A stretch of DNA of 64,000 nt. It comes from Helicostylum pulchrum (lineage: Eukaryota; Mucoromycota; Mucoromycetes; Mucorales; Mucoraceae). Numbering within the stretch: the first letter of the stretch is position 1; each line of letters starts with the position of its first letter. The translations under genes and the position numbers were made by a program. The notes under the pieces are model-generated. The model worked only from the letters and a program-made list of their open reading frames with translations, did no database searches and was not told the origin of the DNA. The stretch spans positions 186,001 to 250,000 of the forward strand of contig JAIXMO010000034.1 in the NCBI GenBank assembly GCA_025677825.1, in the 5' to 3' direction. Of the stretch, positions 48,353 through 58,893 are shown piece after piece.

Positions 48353-49285
48353 ATGGATCTCGTTGCTCGTAAAAGGTTAAACCTGGAAGTATTAAAAAGA
48401 CACGACCCCAACATTTGTGATATATTGGACCAGTCTGCTCATGCTGTAGTTTATAAATTCGATACTGAAAAGACTAGCTGGGTAAAAACAAAAAAGAGAA
48501 CCTCATTTATTTTCTCATCTATTTTCTAAAACAATGTCGTTTCTTTTTAGGAAAAACTTGGTTATGAAGGTGTCATTTTTTTAACCCAAGGGTAACTAAA
48601 GCGAACGAAAAAAAAAAGGGAACATGCTATAAATACTAATTATAAAATAAATAGAAAAAGTGCACCTTATTTTGGGTTATATGTTTTAAATAGATTATCG
48701 ATAGAAAACTTTTCTTTACACTTGACAGATTTTGAAGAAATAAATTTAACGGACGAATTCATCATTTACCAAACAAGTGAAGGTAAACTTATTTATTTAA
48801 AAAGCAATTAGGGATAGAGGATTCTGACAGGCCAATATTATTAGGTGAAGCATGTGCATTATGGTTATTTGAAAAGAAGGATCGTGAACGAATTTTAGCA
48901 AAAATTTTAAAGTAAATACATTGGATATACACTATATATACAAAGGTAATTAATATAATCCGGGATTAGATTACATGAAGGTATGAAGGCATTACCATCA
49001 GCGCAAATACCTAGACCTGTAGAATCAAAGGTAGATATTCTTCAAATGTTAAAAAAGGCATCAAATACTAGTCCTTTAGAGACTGTTGGAAACGACTTAT
49101 TAAAAGCATTGGGAGCACAACCTCAACAACCTCAACAGCAATCATCTCAACAGCAGCAACCTCAACAACAACAGCAGCAGCAACAACCCCAAATTCAACA
49201 ACTTCAACAACAACAACTGCCTCATCATTTATCTCAACAACAACAAATGGCTCAGCAACAAATGCATCAAACTCTTTTACAACAA

Positions 49286-49317
<32 letters not shown>

Positions 49318-49949
49318 ACAGCCGTTCTCAATGCAACCGATGATGCCTCCACCACCAATGCACGCTATGCAACAACACGCTAATTCACCTTTTATGATAC
49401 CTACATCGGATAGCTCCGAAAGAGCAGGCAATAGATTGCAAGAATTATTTGATAGTGCTAATAACAACAACAATACTAATATTATGCATGATAATAATAT
49501 TCCTAGAAGAGTTATGGCAAATGGTGAATTAACAAAACCATTTTATCCTCCATTTATGAATATGTCTCCTGCTGCATCTCCTAGAAATCCAGGTACTTTA
49601 TTACAGGCTTTACATGGTGGTATACCACCTATTCCTCCACAACAACAACAACAACAACAACAACAACAGCAACAACAGCAACATCAACAACAGCAACAGC
49701 CATTAGGTATGCCTTTAATGCCTCAACAAGTAATGGGTTTAATGAGACCTGAAGTCGCAAGAAGGTTTAGTGGTAGACCTATATTATCTAAACCTGAATT
49801 TATTCAACAATTATTAAACATGATTCAGGTTAGTTCCTTCTAGCTTATTATATATCTATTAGCTTTTACTAACTTTCTATATGTAGTGTGATCCTACCTT
49901 TTTCGATGTTCTTTATGATACATATCAAAATCAAATGGGTCACTCTTAA
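48353..49949 (+). CDS. DCP1: mRNA-decapping complex subunit Dcp1
   Basis: The EVH1-fold activator of the Dcp2 decapping enzyme in cytoplasmic mRNA decay and P-bodies. Six exons: 48353-48481, 48551-48591, 48655-48782, 48845-48911, 48970-49828 and 49887-49949, giving 428 aa. The EVH1 domain covers about residues 1-122 (ARKRLNLEVLKRHDPNICDI, then FDTEKTSWEKLGYEGVIFLT, then PYFGLYVLNRLSIENF, then GEACALWLFEKKDRERI). A central disordered part holds three Gln-rich tracts, the longest near 49087-49320 and 49640-49700, with Pro/Met between them. A short C-terminal segment KPEFIQQLLNMIQ-CDPTFFDVLYDTY is helical and fits a trimerisation or terminal motif. The Gln tracts are CAA/CAG repeats likely to vary in length between strains. 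Confidence 0.9.
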
Positions 49950-50074
49950 ACTGTTGCTATTAATAATAATAAAAAAAAGCTTCCGTGACCGTTTTTTTTC
50001 CTTCTGTTTATTTCCCTTGTTGTGTGTGTGTATCGATAACTATCTTTCTACTAAAAACTTTTTTTTTAAAAAAG

Positions 50075-51457
50075 ATGGACGGTAGCTCATATGGACTTGG
50101 TGGTCCAAATATTACGATTAGAGAGCTTACCAAAGATCGTATTAACTTTGTACTTAGTGATACTGATTTAAGGTAACAACTAAAACTGAATGAAAGCAAA
50201 AAAAGGGCCTTTATTTATTACGTGTATCTTTTTTTTTTCTAGTGTCGCCAATTCACTTCGTAGAGTTATGATTGCAGAAGTACCAACAGTTGGTAAAAAA
50301 AAAAAAAAAAAAAGTTCAAACACAAATATAACGAATAAAACACTAAATAAAAAATAAAAAAATTGAGGATATTATAGCTATCGATATGGTAGAGATTGAA
50401 ACCAACACAACTGTACTTGCAGATGAATTTTTAGCTCATCGACTTGGTATGGTAGCAATTGATAGTAGAGAAGTCGATAAATTACGTTATACAAGAGTAC
50501 GATTATTATTGTTATTTTTTTTCATTGTGTGTGGGTGAGTTGCGATATTTAAAAGTTCTCTCTTTTTCGTAGGATTGTACGTGCTCTCAATATTGTCCAG
50601 AATGTTCAGTTGAATTGACACTTCACGTAAAATGTACTGACGATAGAACTAAAGACGTAACAACAAAAGATCTCTCTTCTTCAAACCCTTCATATTTGCC
50701 TGTTTTACAAGGTTAGTTACTTTTTTTTTGTATGTATGAGTAATTTTGTTATATACTGAATTTTTCAGCATAATATAGACAAGGAAGATTCTGGTGTTCT
50801 TTTAGTCAAATTACGTAAAGGACATGAGTTAAAATTAAAGTGTATTGCTAAAAAGGTAATAAAAAAAGAGAAAAACAGAAAGAGAAAGAGAGAAATTTTT
50901 AACAACAAAAAATGTTAGGGTGTTGCAAAGGAACATGCTAAATGGAGTCCTGTTAGTGGTGTTTCTTTTGAATACGATCCTTACAATAAATTGAGACATA
51001 CAACATATTGGTTTGAAGAGAGTGAAGATGAATGGTAAGGGAAAAAAAAAGAATGATTTTAACCAAGTTTCAAAATTAAACCATCTTTTTTACACGTTAG
51101 GCCTTTGAGTAAAAATGCTCAATTTGAAGCACCACCTGATAAAGATGCTCGTATGTATCTTCTTAATAATTTATAATACAACTATGTAAACTAACTAACC
51201 AAATAACTATAGCTTTTGATTATAATGCAAAGCCAGATAAATTTTATTTTGAAGCAGAGGTAAAAACTAATTTCTTATTTAGTAAACTGTCAATTTATTT
51301 ATTTTTCGGGTAGACTGTTGGATCATTAGCACCTGAAGAAGTTGTTACGATGGCAATGAAGACATTAGTCGATAAACTTGCATATGTTCAAATGCAAATC
51401 CAGGAAGAAGTAGATACGAAGGAACAAGATAATGCTAATGCCTGGAGCAATTATTAA
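50075..51457 (+). CDS. RPB3: RNA polymerase II subunit Rpb3
   Basis: The alpha-like subunit that pairs with Rpb11 to nucleate Pol II assembly. Nine exons: 50075-50172, 50243-50292, 50378-50496, 50573-50711, 50779-50855, 50919-51034, 51101-51150, 51213-51259 and 51314-51457, giving 279 aa. Motifs include [53 protein letters not shown] and a zinc loop [10 protein letters not shown] as in Rpb3. Exon 5 must begin after TATAG at 50778, because the earlier CAG acceptor at 50768 gives an immediate stop. The left end of a Tc1/mariner-type element lies 94 bp past the stop codon, so the 3' UTR may run into it. Confidence 0.94.
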
Positions 51458-51665
51458 AAGAAAAAAACAATCCCTTCATATATAACTATATAATATTATA
51501 TTATATAAATATAAAAAAAAAGTGTAATAATTATTCTTTTTTATTGTGTACAGTGCGGCTGGTAAATTTTGTCCGTTTCCAAAAAATAAATGGCTGTTAT
51601 CTAATATTATATGATTGTCAAATACTACTACGTATAATTGAAAATTGAAATGCTTATTAGAGAGG

Positions 51666-52142
51666 CTAACTAGAAGCTTGTCTTGTTATAGCAGTTGATG
51701 ATTTGGCCTTGGAGTGTCTATAGAATCCCTGGAGATCGCTGAAGAGTGCATTGTTACATGCATCTGCAATTCTTTGAGATAGATTCTCTTCATTCATCAA
51801 CCTATGGCGTTTCCTTTTTCCTTTTACAAGAGCCCAATACTGCTCAATTGGGTCATACTTATGGCAAAATAAGCATTCCACAGAGTATGAGTACAACATA
51901 TAGAGCTTCTTGCGCTTATGGCTCGGAAACGATGTTCGTGCCCTGCCATGAAGTACATTTTGCGAGGAGATACAAAAAAGCAAGATGTCCTTGAGTAATG
52001 TTTGCGATGCTAAGAATCTTCTGGTGCTTTCTTTTTGATGAAAGAGTAGTATATAAACTTCAACGGTAACATACTCTCGAGATAGAAGCAAAAGGAGTGT
52101 AAATAATGAAGCATTGCAGATAGAGACCTTACAGTTTCTCAT
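51666..52142 (-). pseudogene. Tc1/mariner DDE transposase, C-terminal remnant
   Basis: The end of the frame reads DPIEQYWALVKGKRKRHRLM, then NLSQRIADACNNALF and DLQGFYRHS, matching the hallmark of Tc1/mariner transposases around the third catalytic acid (NPIEQFW...K), followed by the C-terminal helix and a His-Ser tail. The stop codon is just inside the left TIR, as expected. Upstream residues are hard to align and no first two catalytic Asp segments can be read, so the gene is badly decayed. Confidence 0.7.
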
Positions 52143-52371
52143 TCTTTACTTTTGTAGTGTAGATCATTCCAGAAGTAAACTAGTTTATGCAATACGTGAT
52201 TTAAGCTTAATGTAGAAATATCGCTTCTCTATAATACTGACCTGGCTGAAACCCAGGTATATATGTCTTGTTATCATTATAAAAAGCGTATTACCATCAT
52301 ATTCAAGGAAGCAAATGTGAAGGAACGTGTAATACGTAGCTACATTTGTATCCAAGAAAAAAAAAAAGTCA

Positions 52372-52860
52372 AAACCCTGGAAACCTGATGAGTTCGTTTT
52401 GAAGGAAATTTGGTGGAGGAAGACGGATAAAAATAACCATAAAAGATCGTTCGATGCTACCTGTACGTGGCTTGTTATACTTCATAAGATTCACAGTTGA
52501 CTACAGCAATTTAAAAAAGTAACAATTGATAAGAGCTTTACGGAACTCAATGCAATTATAACTGTTTTTTTCTGGCGTTGCTGTTCAATGGTGCTTGTTC
52601 CATGTTGCAAGCTTGGACAGGAAAGATTTGTGAGCTGGTTAAACTTGGAAGTTCTACCCTGAATGCTCAGGTTCATAAGTCGTTGATGATTACTTTAAAA
52701 AAAATGACGTGGGAAAGGAACAAAGCAACATCGAAGAACATGATGTTACTCTTCAAAACATTGCAGTGACTTTGCTGATTCGAAAGCTTCTATCAGGGCA
52801 TTTGAAGAAAACCCTTGACTTCTAAACAATGATGAGCTGACCGATCCTGCACGAACAATG
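52372..52860 (+). pseudogene. MULE-type transposase fragment inside the TIR element
   Basis: In the plus strand, frames broken by shifts read KPDEFVLKEIWWRKTDKNNH, VTIDKSFTELNAI, a QWCLFHV-like segment, AWTGKICELVKLGSSTLNAQ and NNDELTDPARTMNAL. The succession of an acidic IDxSxTExxAI segment, a C-x2-H segment with following AW, and the long helix is the pattern of Mutator-like (MULE) transposase catalytic regions. This is motif-level recognition of heavily damaged sequence, so moderate confidence only. Confidence 0.45.
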
Positions 52861-53111
52861 AACGCTTTGAAAAGTATCATACAAACTAATGACAACAACT
52901 ATAGCTCAAATAGTAATTTCCAAACACAAAGAAGATAAAAAAATTGCAATATAAGATACGTCACTAAAATTAAGTAAATCAAAGGTGTCTTGTATTCTGG
53001 AGAGCTACTGGACGATCGACGGCAGTTCAGGAACAAGCTTTGCGTCTTTATCTTTTTTATTCTTCTATTCTAAACTTTATAAAACTTTTTCTTAACAAAC
53101 CCTTAATACAA

Positions 53112-53285
53112 ATGAACACCACGATTTATACTTTTGAAAACATTTCTCAGTTCAAGTTTAGCGCCACGCAGCAACTTCGCGATGCTGTATTCGAATGTGG
53201 AAAGAAAGCTGGTTTCAGCATGTACTCCAGAAGTAGCAAAGAAGCAAACAGTAGAATTACTTTCTCCAATAGGCATTTCAATTTT
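53112..53285 (+). pseudogene. FAR1-like zinc/DNA-binding N-terminal fragment of a MULE-type protein
   Basis: A plus-strand frame with QLRDAVFECGKKAGFSMYSR, then SSKEANSRITF, resembles the N-terminal FAR1-type DNA-binding segment of MULE transposases. It lies downstream of the catalytic-type fragment although it belongs upstream, and its frame then runs into the right terminal repeat, so the order is scrambled or two insertions are present. Confidence 0.4.
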
Positions 53286-53460
53286 CAATTATACGTAATA
53301 GTATTTGACAATCATATAATGAAACCAACATATAATATTTTTTTAGAGACAATAAAGTTTCGAAAATGACAATCATTTTCGAGCTGGCGCTATTTATTTT
53401 TAGATAACAGCCATTTATTTTTTGGAAACGGACAAAATTTACCAGCCACACTGTATATAC

Positions 53461-54639
53461 TTATTTTTTGGGTTGGTTTGCCTTGTAATACTAAGAGAGA
53501 GAAAGAGAGAGTTTTTAATAAGCAGAAAAAACAAGAAAAAAAATTACTTACGGCAACACTTAATTTGATACCTTCATCAAGTCCAACTTGAGGTTCATAC
53601 CCTAAAATAGTCTTTGCCTTAGTAATATTAAAGTAGCGAGAAGACATGGCTTGCTTAATTCTAGAACGAGATAATCCTTCCTTCAATTGACTCTTATCCC
53701 AAAACAATTCCTTGATACTAAAGATAGATTCACTAATAAGAGCAATGATCAAACTAGCGTTATAAGAGAGCACAATCTTTTTACTGTTGGGCATATAATG
53801 ACCATTTTCTGCCCACACTTTAGAGGCAAAATCCCAAAATGGAACAGGTGTACCATTTGTTAAATTAAATGCTTGACCAGCAGCACCTGAATTCTCAACC
53901 GCAAGTTTCTCGGCGGCCAATACATGAGCATAGGCAACATTACCAACATATGTGAAATCCATTAATGATTGATTGTTACCGATTTGGAAACGATGTTGAC
54001 CACGTTCACATACTTCAAGCATACCGGGAATCAATTGTCTATCACCAGGTCCGAAAATAGCTGAAGGTCGAATAGTACATGTTAATAATCCCTTTTCTCC
54101 ATTTGCCTTTAACACTTCTTGTTCACAAACCATCTAAATAGTATACTATTAGAATACATATATATATATTTGTGTGACACCTGGGCTTTTTTTTTTTTTA
54201 CCTTGGATTCAGTATAAACATCAATAGCAGTAGGAGGATAAGGCGTACTTTCATCAATATTCACCATAGGTTCACCGTTTGAAATGACACTTCCAGAAGA
54301 AGTAACAACCAAAACCTTGATACCTCTTTCCTGACAGGCCTTAATAACGTTCAAAGTACCATCGACATTAATAGAGAAATAAAGATCACGAGGAGGGTTA
54401 CTGGTATTGACATGAGGAGGCGAAGCAGTATGAATGACAGCATCGATTCCTTCAAGTGCATTAAACACATCTTCAAACTTACGAAGGTCACCAGTGAAAT
54501 ATTTCACATCTGACTTGGGCTCTCTAGGTTCGGCCATGTCAAATACTGAAATCGAGGAACCATTTTGACGAAGTCGGATTTGTTCTTGAACGTGTTGACC
54601 TAAAAATCCGTTACCACCAATAACGAGGTAAGAAGGCAT
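53461..54639 (-). CDS. ERG26: Sterol-4-alpha-carboxylate 3-dehydrogenase (Erg26 type)
   Basis: An NAD-dependent decarboxylating dehydrogenase that removes C-4 methyl groups in ergosterol synthesis, at the ER with Erg25 and Erg27. Three exons, 54639-54202, 54133-53552 and 53490-53461, give 349 aa. The start SYLVIGGNGFLGQHV is the Rossmann dinucleotide motif. VIHTASPPHV and VVTSSGSVI come next, then the catalytic YTESK across the first splice, TIRPSAIFGPGD and MDFTYVGNVAYAHVLAAEKL, characteristic of the 3-beta-HSD family. The tiny last exon (30 nt) gives the ending YYKANQPKK. Without that splice the frame would read on into the adjacent transposon. The stop codon is only 5 bp from the element's TA duplication. 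Confidence 0.92.
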
Positions 54640-54902
54640 TTTGAACCGAGAAATATTTAAAAGGAAAAAGGGAAAGTATAACTTCGAAGAAAAAAATAAA
54701 CCTTTGTGGTCCCTTTTTGTTTAAACTGCGCTAAATGGAGCTGCCTCCTCCCCCGCTTCAAGTAACAAGGAAGTAGAAGAAGCCATACTTTTTTTTCTCG
54801 CGTAGTAGTAATTAGATCAATTTATAGCTTCTTGCAACACCTCGTTTAAAATGATACAACATTTTATAGATAGGTAACCTAGACTTAGGAAAAAGGGTGA
54901 TG

Positions 54903-54943
<41 letters not shown>

Positions 54944-55172
54944 TCATTATGCAAAAGAAGTGTCCTGCTTCCCAGATTCTGGTTTATATGTGTTTTAGTA
55001 TCATCTAACTAGCAGTTTTGGACTGGCTGCACCAGGCCTACACTCCATCGTACCTGTAGTAGGCAATTGGGGAGACCCTCAAACCCCCCTACATATACTA
55101 CATAAATGTATTTTATCGAATTAAATATATAAAAAATTTATTGGCATAACTAAAAAATAACATAAAAGAGGA
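54640..55172. other. Intergenic stretch with (GA)n microsatellite
   Basis: Non-coding. A (GA)n run occupies about 54907-54939. The ERG26 promoter should lie in the left part. The right part, around 55.0-55.1 kb, is less AT-rich and could be the 3' flank of the Helitron helicase relic, but I could not identify a Helitron terminus. Confidence 0.45.
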
Positions 55173-55556
55173 TTAAAACTTAAAAATAATTTCGGGGTAC
55201 ACAATATTTTCTGTGGTTGTTTGATTATCGGGAAACAAAACTGATAACCCACTTGATAATGTAGCTCTGGATAAAGCTACATATAGTTGACCATGCGAAA
55301 AAACTTGATTTATTAGATTTATACCTACGGCTTTCAACGATTGGCCTTGAGACTTGTTAATCGTCATTGCGAAAGATACCCTTACTGGAAATTGTTTCCC
55401 GGTTAAAATGAACGGTAGATGTCCATTCAAAGCAGTCAGAGTAAATCTTGGTATAAGTTCGATCCTGCTGTCATCTCCATCGCCAAGAATACTGGTAACC
55501 AAAACATACTGACCTATTCTTAATATTTTTAGCCTCGTACCGTTACATAATCCTCG
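55173..55556 (-). pseudogene. Helitron/Pif1-type helicase, C-terminal fragment
   Basis: The frame reads GLCNGTRLKILRIGQYVLVT, IPRFTLTALNG, FPVRVSFAMTINKSQGQSLK, VFSHGQLYVALSRATLSSGL, ending in VYPEIIFKF. These are the last motifs (V and VI) of Helitron-encoded Pif1 helicases. The fragment begins exactly where the helicase fragment at 62.7-64 kb stops (that one ends at the LLRNLEPSR segment), so the two look like halves of one gene. At 55557 it is joined in frame to an unrelated F-box/LRR-like sequence. Confidence 0.8.
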
Positions 55557-56982
55557 TTTACTGAGATAATAAGTAAATAATAATACATCGGTATTGGGCA
55601 AATAAGTGATTAGAGTTTCAGGTACTTTAGAATGATCAAATATATTTTGTAATTTGGCCATATTCAGATATTCGTGTCCATTACTGTGAGACTTGGATTT
55701 GTTTACGCCGACAGGGGGACATACACTGATTTTTTGAAGATGTGGAGGGCTTTCTACAACAAACTGATATAGATTTGGACAATTCAGGAGCATATATTCT
55801 AAAAGAATGCGAGGTACGTCGTCTATATCTTTTTCGGGGAGATTGGGAAACATTTTGAATTCAATGAAATGAAGCAAAAATAGATTAATTATTTCGAAGC
55901 CAATAGTTGAGATAAGTCTATCAGGAAAATACAATTCGATCTTATTATCTTCGTTTACGAATAAATCCAACCCTGAAACTCCATAAGTTAACTTTAGATG
56001 GTTGTTTGAATCGTATTTAAACCCGAAACTCTTGTCGAAGACTGCGTCCGCTATAAAACTACAGTACGGCTCTTTGTTCCCAGCTAAAGCATGCACCACA
56101 TTGAAGTAGGTTGTTATACGGGAAAAGGTACGATGTTGAACGCCATAATCCCTAAAGTAAATATCGAAGGTTCTTATTTTGCTAATTCGTTCCATAAATT
56201 GTATCAAATAGGAATTTCCAACTGTGTCAATCCATGGGTATAAATTAATACCTTTTATATGTAAATAAAATTGTTCTAATTGATTTGGTAGATACTTTAA
56301 AAAATAGTCAAAATAACTAGCAGGTAGATTATCAATCTTTAGATGTAACATCTTCAATTTCGATTAAACCTGATCGCCGAATCGTCTGTTACATATTTTT
56401 CTTCTTGAAGGATGGGTTCTGAAATTGGAAAGGCATCTTCGTAACGGAAGAGTGTTAGAGTACGACATACATTTTGTACTTGCGTAAAGGATAAAATCCG
56501 ATCGAAAGTATTGATAAATGTCAGCTCGGCGAGGCTCTTGAATGGATTTAATAATTCGTAAAGATTAACGGGTCGGTTTTTCGTAAGGAGAGATGAGTCT
56601 TCCGTATAAAAAAATGTAGACTTGTCAATGTGTCGCTGTGAAGCAAACAAAGGGCATAATATTCGATCATATAATCTTTTCTACCCAAATATAGCTCGTC
56701 TATCGTCGAAATGTTTTTGATGCCCTTTAATTCGGAATCTAACAGCAGGTGTGAAAAATTAGAATACATCATCTTGTTAATTTTAATCTCTTGCAGGTTA
56801 GGAAAATATCCCATTAACTGTGTGACTTGGTGCACACTAAAGTTTGGTACTAGCTCATTTACTTTGGTCGTAGTTTCGAAGAATAGTGTTTGAGTCAAAC
56901 TTCCGTATTTGAAGTACTGATGGCAATTCGTTGATTCCAAAAGTCGTTTCAGATCGGTAATACGTTTAAAGTAGATCGACAT
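55557..56982 (-). pseudogene. F-box/LRR-like gene remnant fused in frame to the helicase tail
   Basis: Minus-strand frames beginning MSIYFKRITDLKRLLEST contain leucine-rich-repeat-like spacing (VTQLMGYFPNLQEIKINKMM, then LAELTFINTF, then LEQFYLHIKGINLYPW, then LLLNCPNLYQFVVE), like the large Mucorales F-box/LRR families. No F-box is visible at the start, so the 5' end is probably missing. Two frame breaks (near 56.6 kb and at 56.35 kb) separate three open segments. The last segment runs without a stop into the Helitron helicase fragment, so any product would be chimeric. It is most likely a pseudogene. Confidence 0.55.
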
Positions 56983-58505
56983 TTCTTTCTAATATATCTG
57001 ACTGGCATATACATAACAACTTTTACAGAAAAAAAGTCGTTCAAGAATATTTTTTCTTTCGAGATTATTAAATATAGTGCGAAAAACTTCTGCTGGTAAG
57101 TCCCTCATGTTCAAATATTGTTCACTAATAAGTTTTGAATAAAACGCGTTCGATAATTTAGTAGCATTTTTTTTTTAGTAGCACGAAAAATAAAAATGAA
57201 GAACGGTCACTCAGGCACAGAGCATAAACATCCAGGTTTAGAGATAGCAGTTTCAATGCAACGATATGTTCAACGATCGAACAATATGCCATTTGTTGTT
57301 ATACATATCGTTGAATTATCAACGATATAGTCTCATTGTAGAATCTATCTTTTTTTAGACACCAAAAAAAAAGGGGGGGGGGGAGGTGTTCAAATTCAGG
57401 CGATATAATTATATTCACCTTACCTTTGTACAACGTTACTACTGTCTGTCACACGTCATGCGGTGAGAAACTTGTTGTCTTGGGTTTATAAGGCGGTCAA
57501 GTTGAGTTTCAATGATTATGAAGGCCCAGTTTAACATTGATAAAGCATTGTATTCATTTATTTCAAATAAAAGGATGTTTTTTTTAGATAGGAAAAGTTT
57601 TTATTAAGTCAGGATTTAAAAAGGTTGGTTTTATTAAGCTACACAAGTAGTATCTGTAAGTATTTGTATCATCATATCCTTACCATGTGTTGTATTGACA
57701 TAAGAGTAGTAGCCAGTCATGGAGAGCATTTATATCTACAGAACAATCTGAACCGCTCTTAGTATAACAAAATACTAGTAGGATTTAAAGAAGACGAAAC
57801 CAGGGAGAAACCAATACCTACCATTTTTTTTTTTTTTTTTTGTGCCGAGAAGAATAAGGAGAATTTTGGGGAGAAAAACTGAAAAATACTCGCTCTTTTA
57901 TACTTTTTCAAACAAAAAAAAGTAATTTTTTTCATATGATTTAGTATCTATTTCCATAAATGTTCATGTAAACACAAGATTATTATCTTTTTTTTATAAA
58001 ACAAAAGATACATTCATTTATTGCTGATAAAAATAGGTATGGTTAAATTGCTATAGATACAGATTATATTTTCGAAAGGAAAAACTAGTTTATTTCATAC
58101 ATTTTTCCCTACAAAAAAACGAAAAAACATTATTTTGATATCTGTGAGAAAAAACAAGTTATCTATATAATCAAAAGGAGGTGGTTTCTTTGTTTTTTAA
58201 ACAAATATTTGAAACTTATTATTTTAAAAACCTGTTTACTTGAGTAGATATGAAGTAATCAAGACGTATTTTTTTTTGCAAATACTTTCACTTTTTTTTT
58301 CGTACTTACTTTAACAGTATTTCCTCATCTAATGTTGAAATATCAATTGATGCAGTTGAAAGACGGGACATAAGTTGTAGAATGGTAAAGATGAAAAGAG
58401 TAAAAAAAAAAAGGGAAAAGTATGTCTAATTCGTACTACCTTCCTTTTTTTTTTTGCATGATTTGTTTATTTTGCCCAAGTCGAAAGATTTTTTTTCTTA
58501 ACAAG
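56983..58505. other. Gene-poor accessory stretch
   Basis: No gene is supported. A 44-codon plus-strand frame starts at 57196 (MKNGHSGTEHKHPGL...) but has no family or splicing support. A hairpin with arms ATATCGTTG/CAACGATAT lies near 57306-57330. Long A and T runs dominate the rest. Confidence 0.45.
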
Positions 58506-58705
58506 CTTCCAAATAAGACAGTTCCCGTAAAAACATGAGATCATCTATTGCCGTCACTATATGAAAACTATCTCCGTTGTTTATACCTATGATGGAGCTA
58601 ACATTTTTTTTTTCATCCAGTTTCTAAATAAGTAAGAAAACGTAAGACTTTCTATCGTCATAATTATATGAAAACTATCTCCATTATTTATATGATGGAG
58701 CCAAC
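58506..58705. repeat. Diverged tandem duplication, unit about 100-115 bp
   Basis: Two copies (from 58506 and from 58621) share CTAAATAAG-like starts, then CTATCGTCA/CTATTGCCGTCA, TATATGAAAACTATCTCC, and TATGATGGAGC-AAC. The copies differ by several small gaps. No coding frame is involved. Confidence 0.75.
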
Positions 58706-58893
58706 TTTTATATTCTGCTTAAAGCTATGTAGATCAACCGATTTTATTAGTAATTATTGTTTTAAAATATAAAAAAAATCATACCAACATACCGATAAAA
58801 GAGAGTAATAAAATAAAATACAGTTATAAAAGAGAAAAGAAAAAGAAAGAGTTTAAATAGTGGGGAGGGGGGGGGGGGGAATTGCGACAAAAC

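Larger units (their letters stand above)
51551..53453. mobile_element. 1.9-kb Tc1/mariner-type TIR element, TA target duplication
   Basis: The left end CAGTGCGGCTGGTAAATT and the right end (opposite strand) CAGTGTGGCTGGTAAATT continue as near-identical inverted repeats for about 55 bp, then match again for about 65 bp up to the coding part. TA flanks both ends (51549-51550 and 53454-53455). The left repeat is about 115 bp. The right one is interrupted by roughly 70 extra bases including a palindrome (CGAAAATGA/TCATTTTCG). Inside are a decayed DDE transposase C-terminus on the minus strand and MULE-like fragments on the plus strand. It lies between the convergent RPB3 and ERG26 genes. Confidence 0.85.

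Noticed and set aside
55010..55110. Possible Helitron 3' terminus (CTAG after a GC-richer stretch, minus strand)
   Set aside because: No convincing hairpin directly before a CTRR end; too weak to call.
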